A DNA stretch of 64,000 nucleotides from contig NC_056050.1 of assembly GCF_004379255.2 (NCBI RefSeq), positions 18,593,514 through 18,657,513 of the forward strand. The letters are read 5' to 3'. Made by a program: the position numbers and the translations under genes. Shown in pieces: positions 43,110 to 54,572 of this stretch. The notes beneath the pieces were generated by a model. That model saw only the letters and a program-made list of their open reading frames with translations, did not search any database and had not been told where the DNA came from. This DNA comes from Salvia splendens (lineage: Eukaryota > Streptophyta > Magnoliopsida > Lamiales > Lamiaceae). The stretch's first letter is position 1. Every line of letters starts with the position of its first letter.

Positions 43110-46100
43110 TAGACGTCACCACGGTTTGGGAACCGGAGGTTCACGGTTCGGAACCGTCGGTTCCAGTTCAAAAAATAAGTGAACCTGAACCGGCCCGGCC
43201 AAGGTTCGGCGGTTCCGGTTCCTGAACCGTGAACTCCGGAACCGCCGTTGCATGTCCGGTTCCGGGCCGGTTCGTCCGGTTCGGCGGTTCAATTTTTTTT
43301 TATACATTATGAATTTGTAATTCAAGTAAAAAATGTAAATATATTTGTATAAATAAAATTAGAATAAAGCGATGTACAAATGCAATTTTATTGATACAAA
43401 TTACAACTTTAAATCTGCAAATTACAACTTTAAAATTACAAATTACAACTAAAAATTTACAAATTACAACTTTAAAACTACAAATTACAACTTAAAATTT
43501 ACAAATTACAACTTAAAAATTATAAATTACAAAAGACTTAAAGTCTTGATTACAATTTACAAATTACATATTCGAAACAAAGGGGGAAAAAAATAAAGGA
43601 AAAGGACTTGAGCTCAACTTAAATTTAAAATTTAAGTTGAGATGCCTACGTATCCTCAATGCTCAATTGCATTTTGGAATCAAAGTCCACGTAGTTCTCT
43701 TACCTTGCTTACCTATTTGGCTTGATCGTAGGAATTGGCGGCGCGCCTACTCTTCTTCGTCGGGGAAGTAGTCTTGATCAGGTTGTACTACTTGATTGTT
43801 CCAATCCGGTTCTTGGTCTCTAATTTCGGCTGAGCACCAATCATCAAGTAACATGGTGGCTTCCATGTTTTGCCCGGTGAGTCTACTTCTTCTGTCGTCC
43901 AAGACGTTGCCTCCAACACTAAAGGCGGACTCGACGGCGACAGTGGAAGCCGGAACCGAAAAGATCTCCTTGGCCATTGATGCAAGGATGGGAAAATCTT
44001 TCTCGTGTGATCCCCACCAATCTAGGACGTCGATTTGTTGGGGAACGGGACCTCCTTCCTCATTGAATGAAAAGTGTGAGTCAAAATATAAGTCTAACTC
44101 ACTGGTCGAATTTGCTGTCCTTCCTCCACTGCTGAAGCCGTATAGGTCCGCCAATTGGGATTGGGCGTCGGGGTCATCAACTTGGAAGAAGCCAAAGTTA
44201 TGTGTTTGACGGGGGGGGTCTAGGTCTCACTTGGTGGGTACGGTTGTACTTGGCTTCGTAATCGTGAAAGAGAGCCCGCAAGTCGAACTCAAAACTTCTT
44301 TGAAGGCTTGGGAGGTGGGGGAGGTTTATTTGGAATGTTTGGGCTAGGTTTATGTAGTTGTCGTCCTCGTCAGTTTGCAAAGCTCGGAGTGGTTCAAGAT
44401 CAATAGAAGCCAAATTGTTGTAATAAAATTCTAAATTTTGAAAGTACCAACTAGTTTCCACTTTGGATCCAAAACTTTGGCAAGCAAAAAAACCGTGGGG
44501 ATCTCGTTGAAATACTTGAGCCATTTTTCAACCATGTAATATAAAACACACATTAACTCAAGATTGTTTGTGGAATTTTTCATTGCAGTTTTAAAACCAA
44601 GTGATATGATCATGCAATGTTCTAAAACACGAACGATGTGCAATAATACACACCCGATAAATCAATAGTGGCATTTCGAAAACCTTTGAATAACTTAAAC
44701 AAGCTCATGCATTGATCCCAACAAGAAGATGTTAGATATAAATCATCAACGGGGTAAGTTCTATAAAAATCAACTAAATATTCTATATGCTCCAATGTAG
44801 AATGCAACATATCATATGTAGAGTTCCATCTAGTAGACACGTCTAAAGTAAAAGTTGTGTACCTTATTTTCTTCGTGTGGCAATACTTCTTCCACGCCTT
44901 GCCAATTTGAGGCTTCCAGTGGATCAAGGATACAACTGTAGTAATAGGTTGAATATGTCTTTGCCATAAAGACAAAGCATCTTGTACACATAAGTTTAAA
45001 ATATGACAAATACATCGTTGGTGAAAATACTTACCACTTATCACCGGGGAGCAAGCCGCAATTAAATCGGATATACTTGCGGTGTTAGCGGTTGCGTTAT
45101 CAAAACCAACCGAAAATATCTTGTTGCATAACTCATACTTATTCAAAACTTGAATAATTAAAGATGCAATTGCTTGTGCGGTGTGTGAGGAAGGAAATTG
45201 TCTAAAACCAATTAAACGTTTATTTAAAGACCAACTATTGTCTATAAAATGAAATGAAATTCCCATGTAAGAATTTCGTTGGAAAGAATCCGTCCACACA
45301 TCGGAGCAAATATTAACTTTGTGCCCCAAGGTGAATAGAAATTTTCCAACCTCTCTTTTTTTGTCAAAAAACTGACGGTTGTTAGATCTTTGAGCAGTAG
45401 AGGGGGGAATTCTCTTTGTAGCAACATTAAAAGCGGTTTGCATAGTAACTTCATATTTTTTGTCATTAAAAAAATTGAACGGCAAATGTTTCATTGCCGC
45501 CCATCTTACCATAGCATCGTTAACATTTTTCGGATCATATTTAAATAGCGGCGTACCTGTTTGAGACGATGAGCCGGCGGGGAAGTTTATTTTGGCTTTG
45601 GGACTTAGAATGCCCATATTCCACGGGATGTTTTGCCTTCAAATGGCGATGGAGAGCACCATATCCCCCACCGAAAACAAATGGATAGACTTTATCGCAA
45701 TAGTTGCAATATGCTTTGAACTCACTTGTCTCCACGGTAGTGGTCAGATCATTAGGATTTGAAATTACCACCGGGACCTTCTTGAAATGTTTGGTGAAAA
45801 TCTCGGATTTCAACTTGGGAGGCATCTTTTTCTTTTGTCGTCCTGCGGGAGGAGGAGCATCGGCCTCCTCCTCATCATTGTCGCCAACTTGGCCGGTGCT
45901 AGAAGGTGGGAATTGATGCGATCCATCAACGCCTTCGTCCGACGATAGATTCAATCGTACTCGAAACGCGAAGCCGAATGTGAATGCCCCCCTTGTTGGT
46001 CGCCGTCGGCGAGGGCAAGTAACAAGGCCGCATTTCGATCTTCTTCCTCCTACGAAAATTATACAACTAAGTAAAAATACTAACACAAAAATAAAACACA

Positions 46101-46897
46101 TAGACACATAGATGTTGAAAAATGAAATTATGAATTTAATAAAAATGAATTAACAAAAAATTAAAACATATTATAACTTACTTGAGCTCGAAGAGCGGCT
46201 AGCCTTCCCACCTCCTCCGCAACTTGTGCTCTAGAAGGGGCACGTCGACGACGAGTATCACTTTGATCTTGGGCAATTCCCTTGCCCCGATCACCACCAC
46301 GACGAGATGAAGCCATGATATAAATATTTATGGAAATTGAAAGTGGAGAATAGAGAGTAGTGTGATTGTGTGAATATGATAACGTGAACAACGTGAGTAA
46401 ATTATGAGCGCAAATAACGTAAGCAACTTGAGAGAATGATTATGGAGAATAGAGAAATTGAGATTGAGAGAAAAATTCTTATTAACACAAGAATGAGGTG
46501 AGTAGAAATGAAGAGGGGGGGGGATATTTCGTCAATTTCAAATTTCAAAATTTTAAAAACAATGGCGGAACCGCCGGTTTACCGCAGGAACCGCCGGTTT
46601 TTCGGTTGAAACCGGCGGTTTCCGTCAATGATTTCTGCCCAAACCGGCGGCCGCGGGAGCGGTTTCTGAAAAGGCTAGGAAGTAGGCCTGAAAAGGTGTC
46701 GGGAGTTGTCGGGAACCGCCAAACCGGCGGTTCCGGCGGTTCGGAACCGCCGGTTACGGTTCTTCAAAATTTGCAAACCTGAACCGGCCCGTTGGAACCG
46801 CCGGTTCCGGTCCCGGTTCGAACCGCCGCCGACGGTTCCGGTTCCGGTTCGGAACCGCCGGTGACGGTTCCGGTTCGGTTCGGTTTGAAGACCTCTA
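43110..46897 (-). mobile_element. hAT transposon, 3.79 kb, complete ends, 8-bp target duplication
   Basis: CTAGTACT flanks the element at 43102-43109 and 46898-46905. Termini are TAGACGTC on the left and, reversed, TAGAGGTC on the right. Both subterminal regions are saturated with ggaaccggcggttcc-type words (43120-43290 and 46560-46885), the likely transposase-binding sites. The minus strand encodes a BED-zinc-finger hAT transposase of the RICESLEEPER type in several broken frames. Sharp target duplications but heavily frameshifted coding sequence suggest mobilisation in trans or decay after insertion. Confidence 0.95.
43747..46316 (-). pseudogene. hAT transposase (BED zinc finger, RICESLEEPER-like), multiple frameshifts
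   Basis: Exon 1 is 46316-46182 (MASSRRGGDRGKG, 45 codons, donor GTAAGT). After an intron with acceptor near 46048 the frame is disturbed. The next open part (45541 to about 46045) has an acidic linker and a BED finger (CNYCDKVYPF, then H and H in LHRHLKAKH). It continues at 44622-45617 (FFDKKREVGKFLF, SVGFDNATANTASI, CHILNLCVQDAL, STRWNSTYDML). Frameshifts near 44640, 44450 and in an eight-G run at 44210-44217 separate the rest. The C-terminal hAT dimerisation domain (43747-44154) reads SMAKEIFSVPASTVAVESAF. The protein would cut and rejoin DNA at the element ends in the nucleus. Confidence 0.9.
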
Positions 46898-46929
46898 CTA
46901 GTACTCTACTTAGAACAAAAGTAATTTAA

Positions 46930-46979
46930 CGTCGCTTGAGAGATTCGAACACACGCCTTAACCACTCGGCCAAAGCGAC
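46930..46979 (-). tRNA. tRNA-Ser pseudogene lacking the anticodon and variable arms
   Basis: The minus strand begins GTCGCTTTGGCCGAGTGGTT AAGGC (acceptor strand and complete D-arm, Pol III A box) and ends TTCGAATCTCTCAAGCGACG (T-loop and 3' acceptor strand). The 7-bp acceptor stem GTCGCTT/AAGCGAC pairs perfectly. About 35 nt, including the anticodon stem-loop and long variable arm of plant tRNA-Ser(GCU), are missing, so it cannot decode. It lies just outside the hAT element. Confidence 0.75.
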
Positions 46980-47709
46980 GCTTGCCAACTTTTTTCAAAG
47001 TTATCGAATTAGTCGAAAATTAAAAAACCACGTCTACAATATATATTTGTCTTTTTTCCAAATCCTCTTATCTCTCAACTCAAAATAAATTGGGATATTA
47101 GAGTATCATGAAACTTTTCAAATATTTGTTTTTTCCTATAAAATTTAAACTTGATATATAATATCACGAACTTAAATAGTTTGTTGAAATTTTCTCAACA
47201 ATAAAATTCGGTTACATTTCATTTGTTATTACATCACATAGAAATTTGGTTATCCATCTCATTTTTTAATGTAATTGGATTTTGTAGTTGGTGGCAAAAT
47301 TCAACAACTATTTAAGTTCGTAATATTAGGGGTCATGCAATATCCCAAATAAATTGAAAGCATTATTGGAATTGAATAACCTAAATAACCTTTTTTTTCG
47401 CGACATTGATTTTTTTTGTCCCCTATAATTTAAATTAAAACCAAAGCTATTTTATCGGCCAAATAATCCAAAATGAACCATTTTCTCTTTTGACAATAAT
47501 CCATAGTAATACTAATAATATATAGTTCGCCTGTTATGAAGTCAAAATAGACAAAATAGAAGCAAACAAATAAGTGAGATAACACCATTTGCAATACAAT
47601 ATCATCCAAAACAATGTCAGAATTCCTAAGGAACACCAAGAGCATCAAAGTCTGTGTACATGTTCAACATGAACCAAGTTGAACAGCATCCCTAATTCAC
47701 AGTCTCTTC
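46980..47709. other. AT-rich intergenic sequence, no gene
   Basis: AT-rich sequence between the tRNA relic and the stop codon of the HMG-box gene; its right end must contain the 3' UTR of that minus-strand gene. No motif beyond short AT runs was recognised. Confidence 0.5.
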
Positions 47710-49790
47710 CTAATTATCCTTGTTTTCTGCAGCCAATTTGTTGTTGTATGCTTCCAATTCTTTGTTGTAAGCCTCCTTTGCTTGCGCAGCTTTCTCATTC
47801 CAAACCAGCTTCTCTTCCTCACTTATTTCCTACACAAATCAACACTCAAGTTATTGCAACCTTATTCAAGAACTCAATCAACCTTCTTCAACTGCAACAA
47901 GAATCTACAATACCTTCCACTTGAGCGAAATGAGCGCAGTGATCGTGGAGTGGTTGATCCCGGGACGCTCTTCCACTATACATTTCCTCGTCTCCTTGCT
48001 GAAGAGAAGGAAAGACGAGGCAGGTCTCTTTGGTTTGTTCGGATCAACGGTCTTCTCTTCATTCTTCTTCTTCTTCTGCCGACTCTCTTTCTCTTTCTGC
48101 ATATGCGGATTTCACGAATAAATATACAATAATCCCAGAACATTCAAACCGAATAATCAGAGAGGCCTCGAATATAGAAATACCTTGATTAGAGTTTCAG
48201 TTTTCTCTTTCTTTTTTAGCAGTTGCATAGCTTCTTGTATCTGCAGTTTCATGAACTCTTCCCCATCTTTCTTGAGGTTAGCAGCTTCTTCTTCCTTCTT
48301 CTGCTTGTATGCTTCCATCTCTTGGCCATATTGTTCCTTCCTTTTCAATGCTATCTGCAAAATTTACCGAGCAAAAAACTCAATTCAGAAACCAGATTCA
48401 TACTACAAATGAAACAAACACAAATTCCAACCCCAAAAACTGACCTCTTCATAGGGGGCTTTTTGTATGTCAGTCATGTTCTTCCACTCCTCACCTGTGA
48501 TCTTTGCAACCTTCAATGCCGAAATTGCAATTCCAAGTCAGCCCCAATCACAATTAAGAACCCTATGATTTATGTTGTCATCTTAATTACCTCCAACACA
48601 TTCTTGTTTTCTGCAAGCAGAGCAGCTCTACGCTCATTAGAGAAGATGAAATAGGCCGACATCGGATGCTTCGGCTTCAAAGGGTCCTTCTCCTTCCTGT
48701 AACAACACAACACAACACAAACATCAGAGAATGAACTTTTACTCTACTTATGCAAAACCTATTGATAATTCAAGTGGTTTTTTACTTTGTTTTCTTGTTG
48801 TTCTCTTTCTCTGCCTCCTGCTTGAACAGAAGGTACTGTTCGAGCAACTCTATTGCAGTCTTGTGCTTCTGCTCGTCTTCAAGAAGCTTCATTGCCTCAA
48901 GCTCACGCTTCTCATTTCCTGCAATCTTCAAATATGCTTCCTTCTCAGCTTGGTACCTCTCTTCATAAGGCTTCTTCTCTTCCGCAGTGACGGATTTCCA
49001 CTTTGCACCCAACAGATTCGACATGGCCTTGAAATCAGCATCTGGATTAGCTTCCTTCACCTGTTAACATCACAAGATGAGTTTAATCACTATGTCGATT
49101 AAAATTAAGAGATATGAAATGGCTATAATGAATGAATTATACCTCGTTCCACTGGTCTTTGCACCACAGCACATAAGGAGGAGATGGCTTCTTCTTTCCA
49201 CCCTTCTTCTTCTTCTCCTTCTTATCTTGCTCCATGTCTTTGATTCCGATCCCTAGCGGGAATGCCTGTAAAAACCCCCAATTTGTTTAGAGAGAGGGCG
49301 AAATGCAATTGAGCAACGGAGCAATTGTAAAAGCAATTGAATTAGGGCTAACCACAGTAGGCTTGAACTCCTTGATCTTCTGCAATTTCTTGAGTTCGGT
49401 TTTGAGTTTCTCCTGCTCGCGATCTCGAGTCTCGAGTTGTTCCTCTTTTTCCTTCAACATTTCCTCGGTCTGCTCCTTCTCGATCTTCAATTTCTCAAGC
49501 TGCTCCTGCATTTCCTGGAGCTGCTTCTCGAAAGAAGACGCATCGGAGACCTGTTGCTTCCCCTTGGCGGCGCCTTTCTTCTTTTTCTTCAGCGACAGAC
49601 TCCCGTGGTTCTCCTTTCCGGCAGAGTTTTCCGGCGGCGGAGAGGCAACGGGAGAGGGCTCCGGAACCGCCCCGGCGGCAATGTTAGCCTCATTCGACGA
49701 GACAGGTTTAGGCTTCAACGCCTTCTTTGATCTCGCCTTCTTGGTGGGCGGTGGCTCGGCGAATGTAGGGTTTTCAGCTACGGCAGCCAT
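47710..49790 (-). CDS. HMGB6: 3xHMG-box protein (HMGB6/HMGB13-like), eight exons, intact
   Basis: Exons on the minus strand: 49790-49353, 49265-49143, 49060-48786, 48696-48591, 48510-48445, 48354-48184, 48096-47914, 47829-47710. They total 1482 bp, 493 residues, with all phases consistent. The N-terminus is Lys/Pro-rich (TKKARSKKALKPK), then a coiled coil (FEKQLQEMQEQLEKLKIEKE). Three HMG boxes follow: KKPSPPYVLWCKDQWNEVKE, then LKPKHPMSAYFIFSNERR, then NKPKRPASSFLLFSKETR. Linkers are rich in Lys and Glu. Plant 3xHMG-box proteins bind DNA and associate with mitotic chromosomes. The Arabidopsis proteins are somewhat shorter (about 446 residues as I recall). The symbol is a family-level assignment; HMGB13 is equally possible. 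Confidence 0.95.
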
Positions 49791-49874
49791 TGGAAATGTT
49801 TGAAAACTGAAAGAGAGTGTTAAGAGTGGTGATGAAGGAATGAAGAAATGGGAGCGGTTTTATTGAAGTGGATG

Positions 49875-49926
49875 TCTAACGGTCGTATATTTCAAAATTT
49901 GAATTTTCTTATGAGAATTACCGTTG
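49875..49926 (-). promoter_or_regulatory. MSA-type mitotic elements upstream of the 3xHMG-box gene
   Basis: TCTAACGGTCG at 49875-49885, 85-95 bp upstream of the ATG, matches the mitosis-specific activator consensus YCYAACGGYYA at ten of eleven positions. A second AACGG core on the opposite strand is at 49921-49925. MSA sites are bound by MYB3R factors that switch on G2/M genes, fitting the mitotic role of 3xHMG-box proteins. Functionality is inferred. Confidence 0.6.
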
Positions 49927-51181
49927 TGATTGTTATCTGTACCATAAATTAGAAACCTAATTACAAAATTAATTTTTTATTATTCACATGGAAAATTCTG
50001 ATTGAAATCAATGAATCAATTAGAATTGGAAAACTCATTTAATACGCTTGCTATACGACTCGAGCTATTTATAACAAAAATTATAAAGAATCAAATCCGA
50101 CAATTTTATCCAAAATCCATTAACGAATACTCCAAGGGAAAATTCTAGCATAATGAATTGAATGCTGTGCTTTTGAACTTCAATTTTTTTTTTCTTATTA
50201 TACAACTTAGAGGCTATTTGATATGATGGAATGGAATGGTATTTCTAACTTCATTTTATACTACTTTTTTTAAAAAATTAAATATTTTAATTTTAAAAAA
50301 ATCAACACTACCTCACATTGCACACACTATACACACAAACTCCACACCACACACACTATACACATTGCACACACCACACACACTACACATAATTTACACA
50401 CTACACAATTCCATTCCATTTCCATACTCATTTCATTTCCATCTCCATTTCATTTTCTTCTTATTCCATTCCATCATGCTAAGAAGCCCCTTATTGTTTT
50501 TTCTTTTAATAAAAAAACACGCTTAATGAATTTCTGTTATAAATAATTCGTTAAAATGATTAAACTGGTGTATAATTTCTTGTAATTATAGACTACAGAT
50601 ATCACAAGTTCCATGAGAAAATGTAGATCATATTTAGGAAGAATATCAAGATCCATTAGTAGCAAAAAATGAGAAATTTGCAAAAGAAATCATGAACTTT
50701 CATAAAAATTATATTTTCCACAACTTTTAAAAATAGTCTTAAAAATCACCAACTTTTTGAATTGTCGTAGAATACCAAAAAACCTACGTGTAATAGTTGG
50801 AGATACATTCCATCTTGAGGGGAAGATGAAAATGATAATGATATATTGACATGGATGCTCTAGAATTAGCGTCGTCAATCCACATAGCCAAATTTATATC
50901 GAAAACTTTAGTGGATTATTTGTGAAAGTTCATGATTTTTTTACCAATTTCCCTAAAAACTATAGTCCTCATCCTCCAACTTGACATTCCAGAATCAGTA
51001 TTTGTATTTGATATTCAAGAATATTTTTAGAAAGTAGTCCGATCAATACTCAGAAAGAGCTACCAAAACAATATTTCTATCTGATATTTTGCACTTAATG
51101 CATAAAATTCTTTTTTTTGTTCTAGGGACCAATTAACATTCCATTAAAGGGGTAGTTTTTTTATTAATTCCCACAAAGTGA
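49927..51181. other. AT-rich intergenic sequence with a CA-rich tract
   Basis: No gene recognised. At 50310-50405 a CA-rich imperfect microsatellite (cacacactatacacacaaac and relatives) occurs, followed by a ccatttc-rich stretch to 50470. The rest is AT-rich. Confidence 0.5.
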
Positions 51182-51360
51182 GCGACGCATGTACATCATG
51201 TGTAGGTGTTAATGAAACGCATGAAGGAAGTGCGTTTTAGGCTGAGACGCATGTCATTTATGCGTCGACAAACTACGCATCATGAAAAAACGTTTTAAAA
51301 GGACGACGCATGAGAGTCATGCGTTTTTCACAAGCGACGCATGTCACTCATGCGTCTCTC
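51182..51360. repeat. cluster of short gacgcatg/catgcgtc palindromes
   Basis: Perfect-arm palindromes are at 51306-51324 (8-bp arms, 3-bp loop) and 51336-51356 (8-bp arms, 5-bp loop), an imperfect one at 51246-51266, and weaker relatives near 51185 and 51217. All share acgcatg. Confidence 0.85.
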
Positions 51361-51844
51361 AACGAAATAAAATCACAACACTGCATTCCAGAACAAAACT
51401 TGTGAAGAAAAAGAAGCAGCGGTGCTTGTTGCGTTTTCAGGCAATTTCACGAATATTTCATGCGAGTTCTCTGATTTTCCGTTAAATTTTGGTAAGTTTG
51501 TTCCCTACTTTTTTATTTCTCCCTTATTCATTGTTTATTGCATATTTTGTGTTGATTTTCCCCAATTTTGTAAGCTAAGGTTTATGTCAAAATTGTTCAA
51601 TTTGGTCCAATGATTTGTCGTTTTGTAAATTGTAATGACTTTTTTCTACAAGCAACCAATTGTTTATTGACAATTTTAGTCTAATTATTGTGTCTAATTT
51701 TTTATGCAGAAATTATGCAAGTGTTTGTGAGTTTGTACTAAGGTGTAAAAATAGTTCAACTTCCATACTTGTGCATTGGTTGTGATCCACCTCGTGCGAG
51801 AGATGGTATTGTATTTGATTCATGTGTTTCATATTTTGAATTAG

Positions 51845-53620
51845 TTGCAAGGATATGCACTACAAAGTGTAATGTATATGTTTAACAAAGCTCAAAATTC
51901 TACTGGTCATATTGAATTAATTGTTGAATATAAACATGTGAGAATTTCAGAAATACCACCTATTATTGATTCTTGTGTAGTTGATTGTGGTAATGTGTCG
52001 TCTGCACGAGTTGAACATATGAATTTTGATTGTGGTATTACTAAGCAAGCAGATGTTGCAGATGTCGTTGATGTTGGAATAAATAATCAAGCAGATGTGG
52101 TAGATGATGATGATATTCCTAACCGTCACCATCCTGATGTTTCGTCTGCATTGTCAGAAGGCAATTTTAGTGAGGAATCTGATAGTGGTAATGTTATATC
52201 TGATGATGTGATAATATATAAACTTGTCGTGCGAGGTCAACAGCCACTTCCACAGTACGACCATACTGGGTTACCATTTTTTGCAATTTACCATGTGGAG
52301 GTGGTTCTTTTGGGGTATCTACCTATGATGATAATGAAGACAACAATAGGTATTGGGATGAGAAAAAATCGACTCGTATTTCAGTGGGAATGAAATTTCA
52401 TAGCAAGTTGCATGTGAAGATTGCTGTAACTTTGTGGCATGTGAGGCGTCATCGATATTTCAAGGTCATTGAGAGTAAACTAAGAAGGTGGCATGCCGTA
52501 TGCAAAAAAACTGTTCGGAACAGATGTGGACATTAGTGATGAAGAAAATCTCACCGAATCCCAACGAGCGAATAAATATACTTGGAGGGTTTAAGTTACA
52601 CAAAGGAAGCATGATGATATGTGGGAAATTAGGAAGTGTGTGGAACGACATAGTTGTGAAGGCTACCGTAATAACATAGGACATGCTAACCTTTCATCAT
52701 CAATGGTTGCTTTGTGTATTCGACACCAATTGGAAGAAGATGTTGAGTTCAAGGCCTCTGCCGTAATAAAGTTTATAGTGGAGAGATTTGATGTGACGAT
52801 CACTTACAAGAAGGCATGGTATGCACGAAGGAAGGCTATAGAGATTGTATTTGGTGGATGGGAGGAGTCATTAGACAGTTGCCAAGCTACATGGCTGAAC
52901 TGCGATCATGAAATCCGGGCACAATTGTTGAGTGGAAGTACAACGAGCTTTTGAGTTAGGGACGTAATAAAGTTTTCCGTTATATTTTCTGGGCATTGGG
53001 GCCTGCTATTCATGTTTTCAGCTGGCCAAACCAGTTATAACAATAGACAGGACTCACCTACGAGGACGGCATAGAGGTAAGTTGCTTGTTGCTTGAGGAT
53101 TTGATGCTAACAAGAATTGTTTGCCGGTCGCATATGTTGTTGTTGATGAAGAAACTAGAGACAATTGGGGGTGGTTTTTGGATCTTGTTAGAATTCATGT
53201 GGTGCAATACCATAGAGAGGTGTGCATCATATCAGATAGACATAAAGGAATCTTAAATACCATGCGTTCTCATGAATTACAAAAGGAACCGAAATGTCAC
53301 CACAAATGATGTTTAGTTCACGTGAGGAAAAATGTCTTGATGAAGTACAAGGGTATAAAAGTGAAAAGCAAGGTCTGGAAATTGGGTGTGACAACTCAGG
53401 AACGGAAATTTGAAAGAAGGGAGCTTGCACTACAATCTGAAAGTATTGGTGTTATGAGAAGGCTCAATCACATTGGAAGAGAGAGTATGTCCGTTTGCTA
53501 TGATGGACTTAGATGATGGGAGATCTCAACAAACATGTCAGAGAGTTACAACAAAGTGTTGAGAGCTGTAAGGGAGTTACCAATTAGAGATTTGATTGAT
53601 TTGACATTTTGGTAAACAGT
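51845..53620 (+). pseudogene. MULE transposase remnant
   Basis: The N-terminal part (51845-52393) is acidic. Just after, in another frame, GMKFHSKLHVKIAVTLWHVR and the following residues resemble the MuDR-type domain. 52619-52954 reads FKASAVIKFIVERFDVTITY then KKAWYARRKAIEIVFGGWEE, a MULE hallmark. 53121-53309 holds part of the catalytic domain (PVAYVVVDEETRDNWGWFL, CIISDRHKGIL). Further on, SESYNKVLRAVRELPIRDLI fits the region after the catalytic core. Many stops and frame changes separate these blocks. Confidence 0.85.
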
Positions 53621-53651
53621 AGGGTGGTGGATTGATAGGAATACAGAAATA

Positions 53652-54570
53652 CTTCCTCCGTCTCGCGTTACTTGCACTACATTCCTTTTTGGGCATCCCA
53701 AGTTATTTCCACTCTTTCTATTTTCAGTAAAAATTAGAGTTAATTAAATTTCCCTTATTACACTTAATTAAAGCTAATTTAATGACATCTATTAATTTAA
53801 CCACCAATCCCACCAACTTCAATTCATTTATAATTTACGTTTCTCTGTCTTTGCAAACCCTAAGAAGGCGCCTTCAACTATCTCTCTTTGTAAATCCTAA
53901 AAACGCCCCCAATTAATTCTCTCTCTCTTGAAACCCTAGACCAATTTCGCCTCCATTCTTCTCCATTCACGATCTTCCCTTGCGGATATGTCATGTCAAA
54001 CTCAAAGAATGTAGATGATATGTGGATTAATCCACGGCGGTCTCGAACTCCAACCTCTCTCCCCGTCAACGACCTGCCAAATAGTGGGTGGGTTAACCCA
54101 TGTCACTCCCGACCCGCAACGACCAGCCCTGTCTACGAGAGGTATGAAACCGTGTGGTTTAACCCTGATCTCCCACTCACCACGAAGACCTCAGCTTCCG
54201 ATGGGTTTGCAGGTGGTAGAGATAAACGCCGATATGGCGAATTGGGTGAAATTAAGGCCGCCATACTTTTGAAACTTTTTGAATCCGCTGCTTAATTGAA
54301 GGATATCTTTCTTTAATTGTGTTATTGTTTCCAAAAATACTATTCAAATTGTTTATTTAAAGTATTCTCAATATTAATAATTTAAATAATTTTGAATATT
54401 ATAAAAAAAATACTGATGCAAAATGTTAGATAGAAAATGAAATTAAAACTCATTCTAAAACATCTAGTCACTTTACTTACTTTATTAGTCATTCTACTTT
54501 AAACATTAATTACTCATCCTTAATTTCCATGTCCAAAATGAAATGTGCAACTAACCCGGGATGGTGGGAG
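53652..54570. mobile_element. mariner/Stowaway-type element, 919 bp, carrying a small ORF
   Basis: The left terminus CTTCCTCCGTCTCGCGTTAC, then TTGCAC, and the right terminus (reverse complement CTCCCACCATCCCGGGTTAG, then TTGCAC) are inverted. TA is at 53650-53651 and 54571-54572. It sits inside the MULE, whose coding sequence continues to its left edge. It is long for a Stowaway MITE and contains a leader-like CT-rich stretch plus a 100-codon ORF, but no mariner transposase. Confidence 0.82.
53993..54295 (+). CDS. 100-residue ORF with three W-x-N-P repeats, unknown
   Basis: An ATG at 53993 follows a leader-like CT-rich sequence (aaaccctag, cctccattcttctccattca). The product has three degenerate repeats: DMWINPRRSRTPTSLPVND, then SGWVNPCHSRPATTSPV and TVWFNPDLPLTTKTSASDG. 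It ends in a charged helix-like KRRYGELGEIKAAILLKLFE. I recognise no domain; it is not a mariner transposase. It may be a captured first exon of a host gene or an accessory ORF of the element family. Whether it is expressed is unknown. Confidence 0.4.
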   Translation: MSNSKNVDDMWINPRRSRTPTSLPVNDLPNSGWVNPCHSRPATTSPVYERYETVWFNPDLPLTTKTSASDGFAGGRDKRRYGELGEIKAAILLKLFESAA

Positions 54571-54572
54571 TA

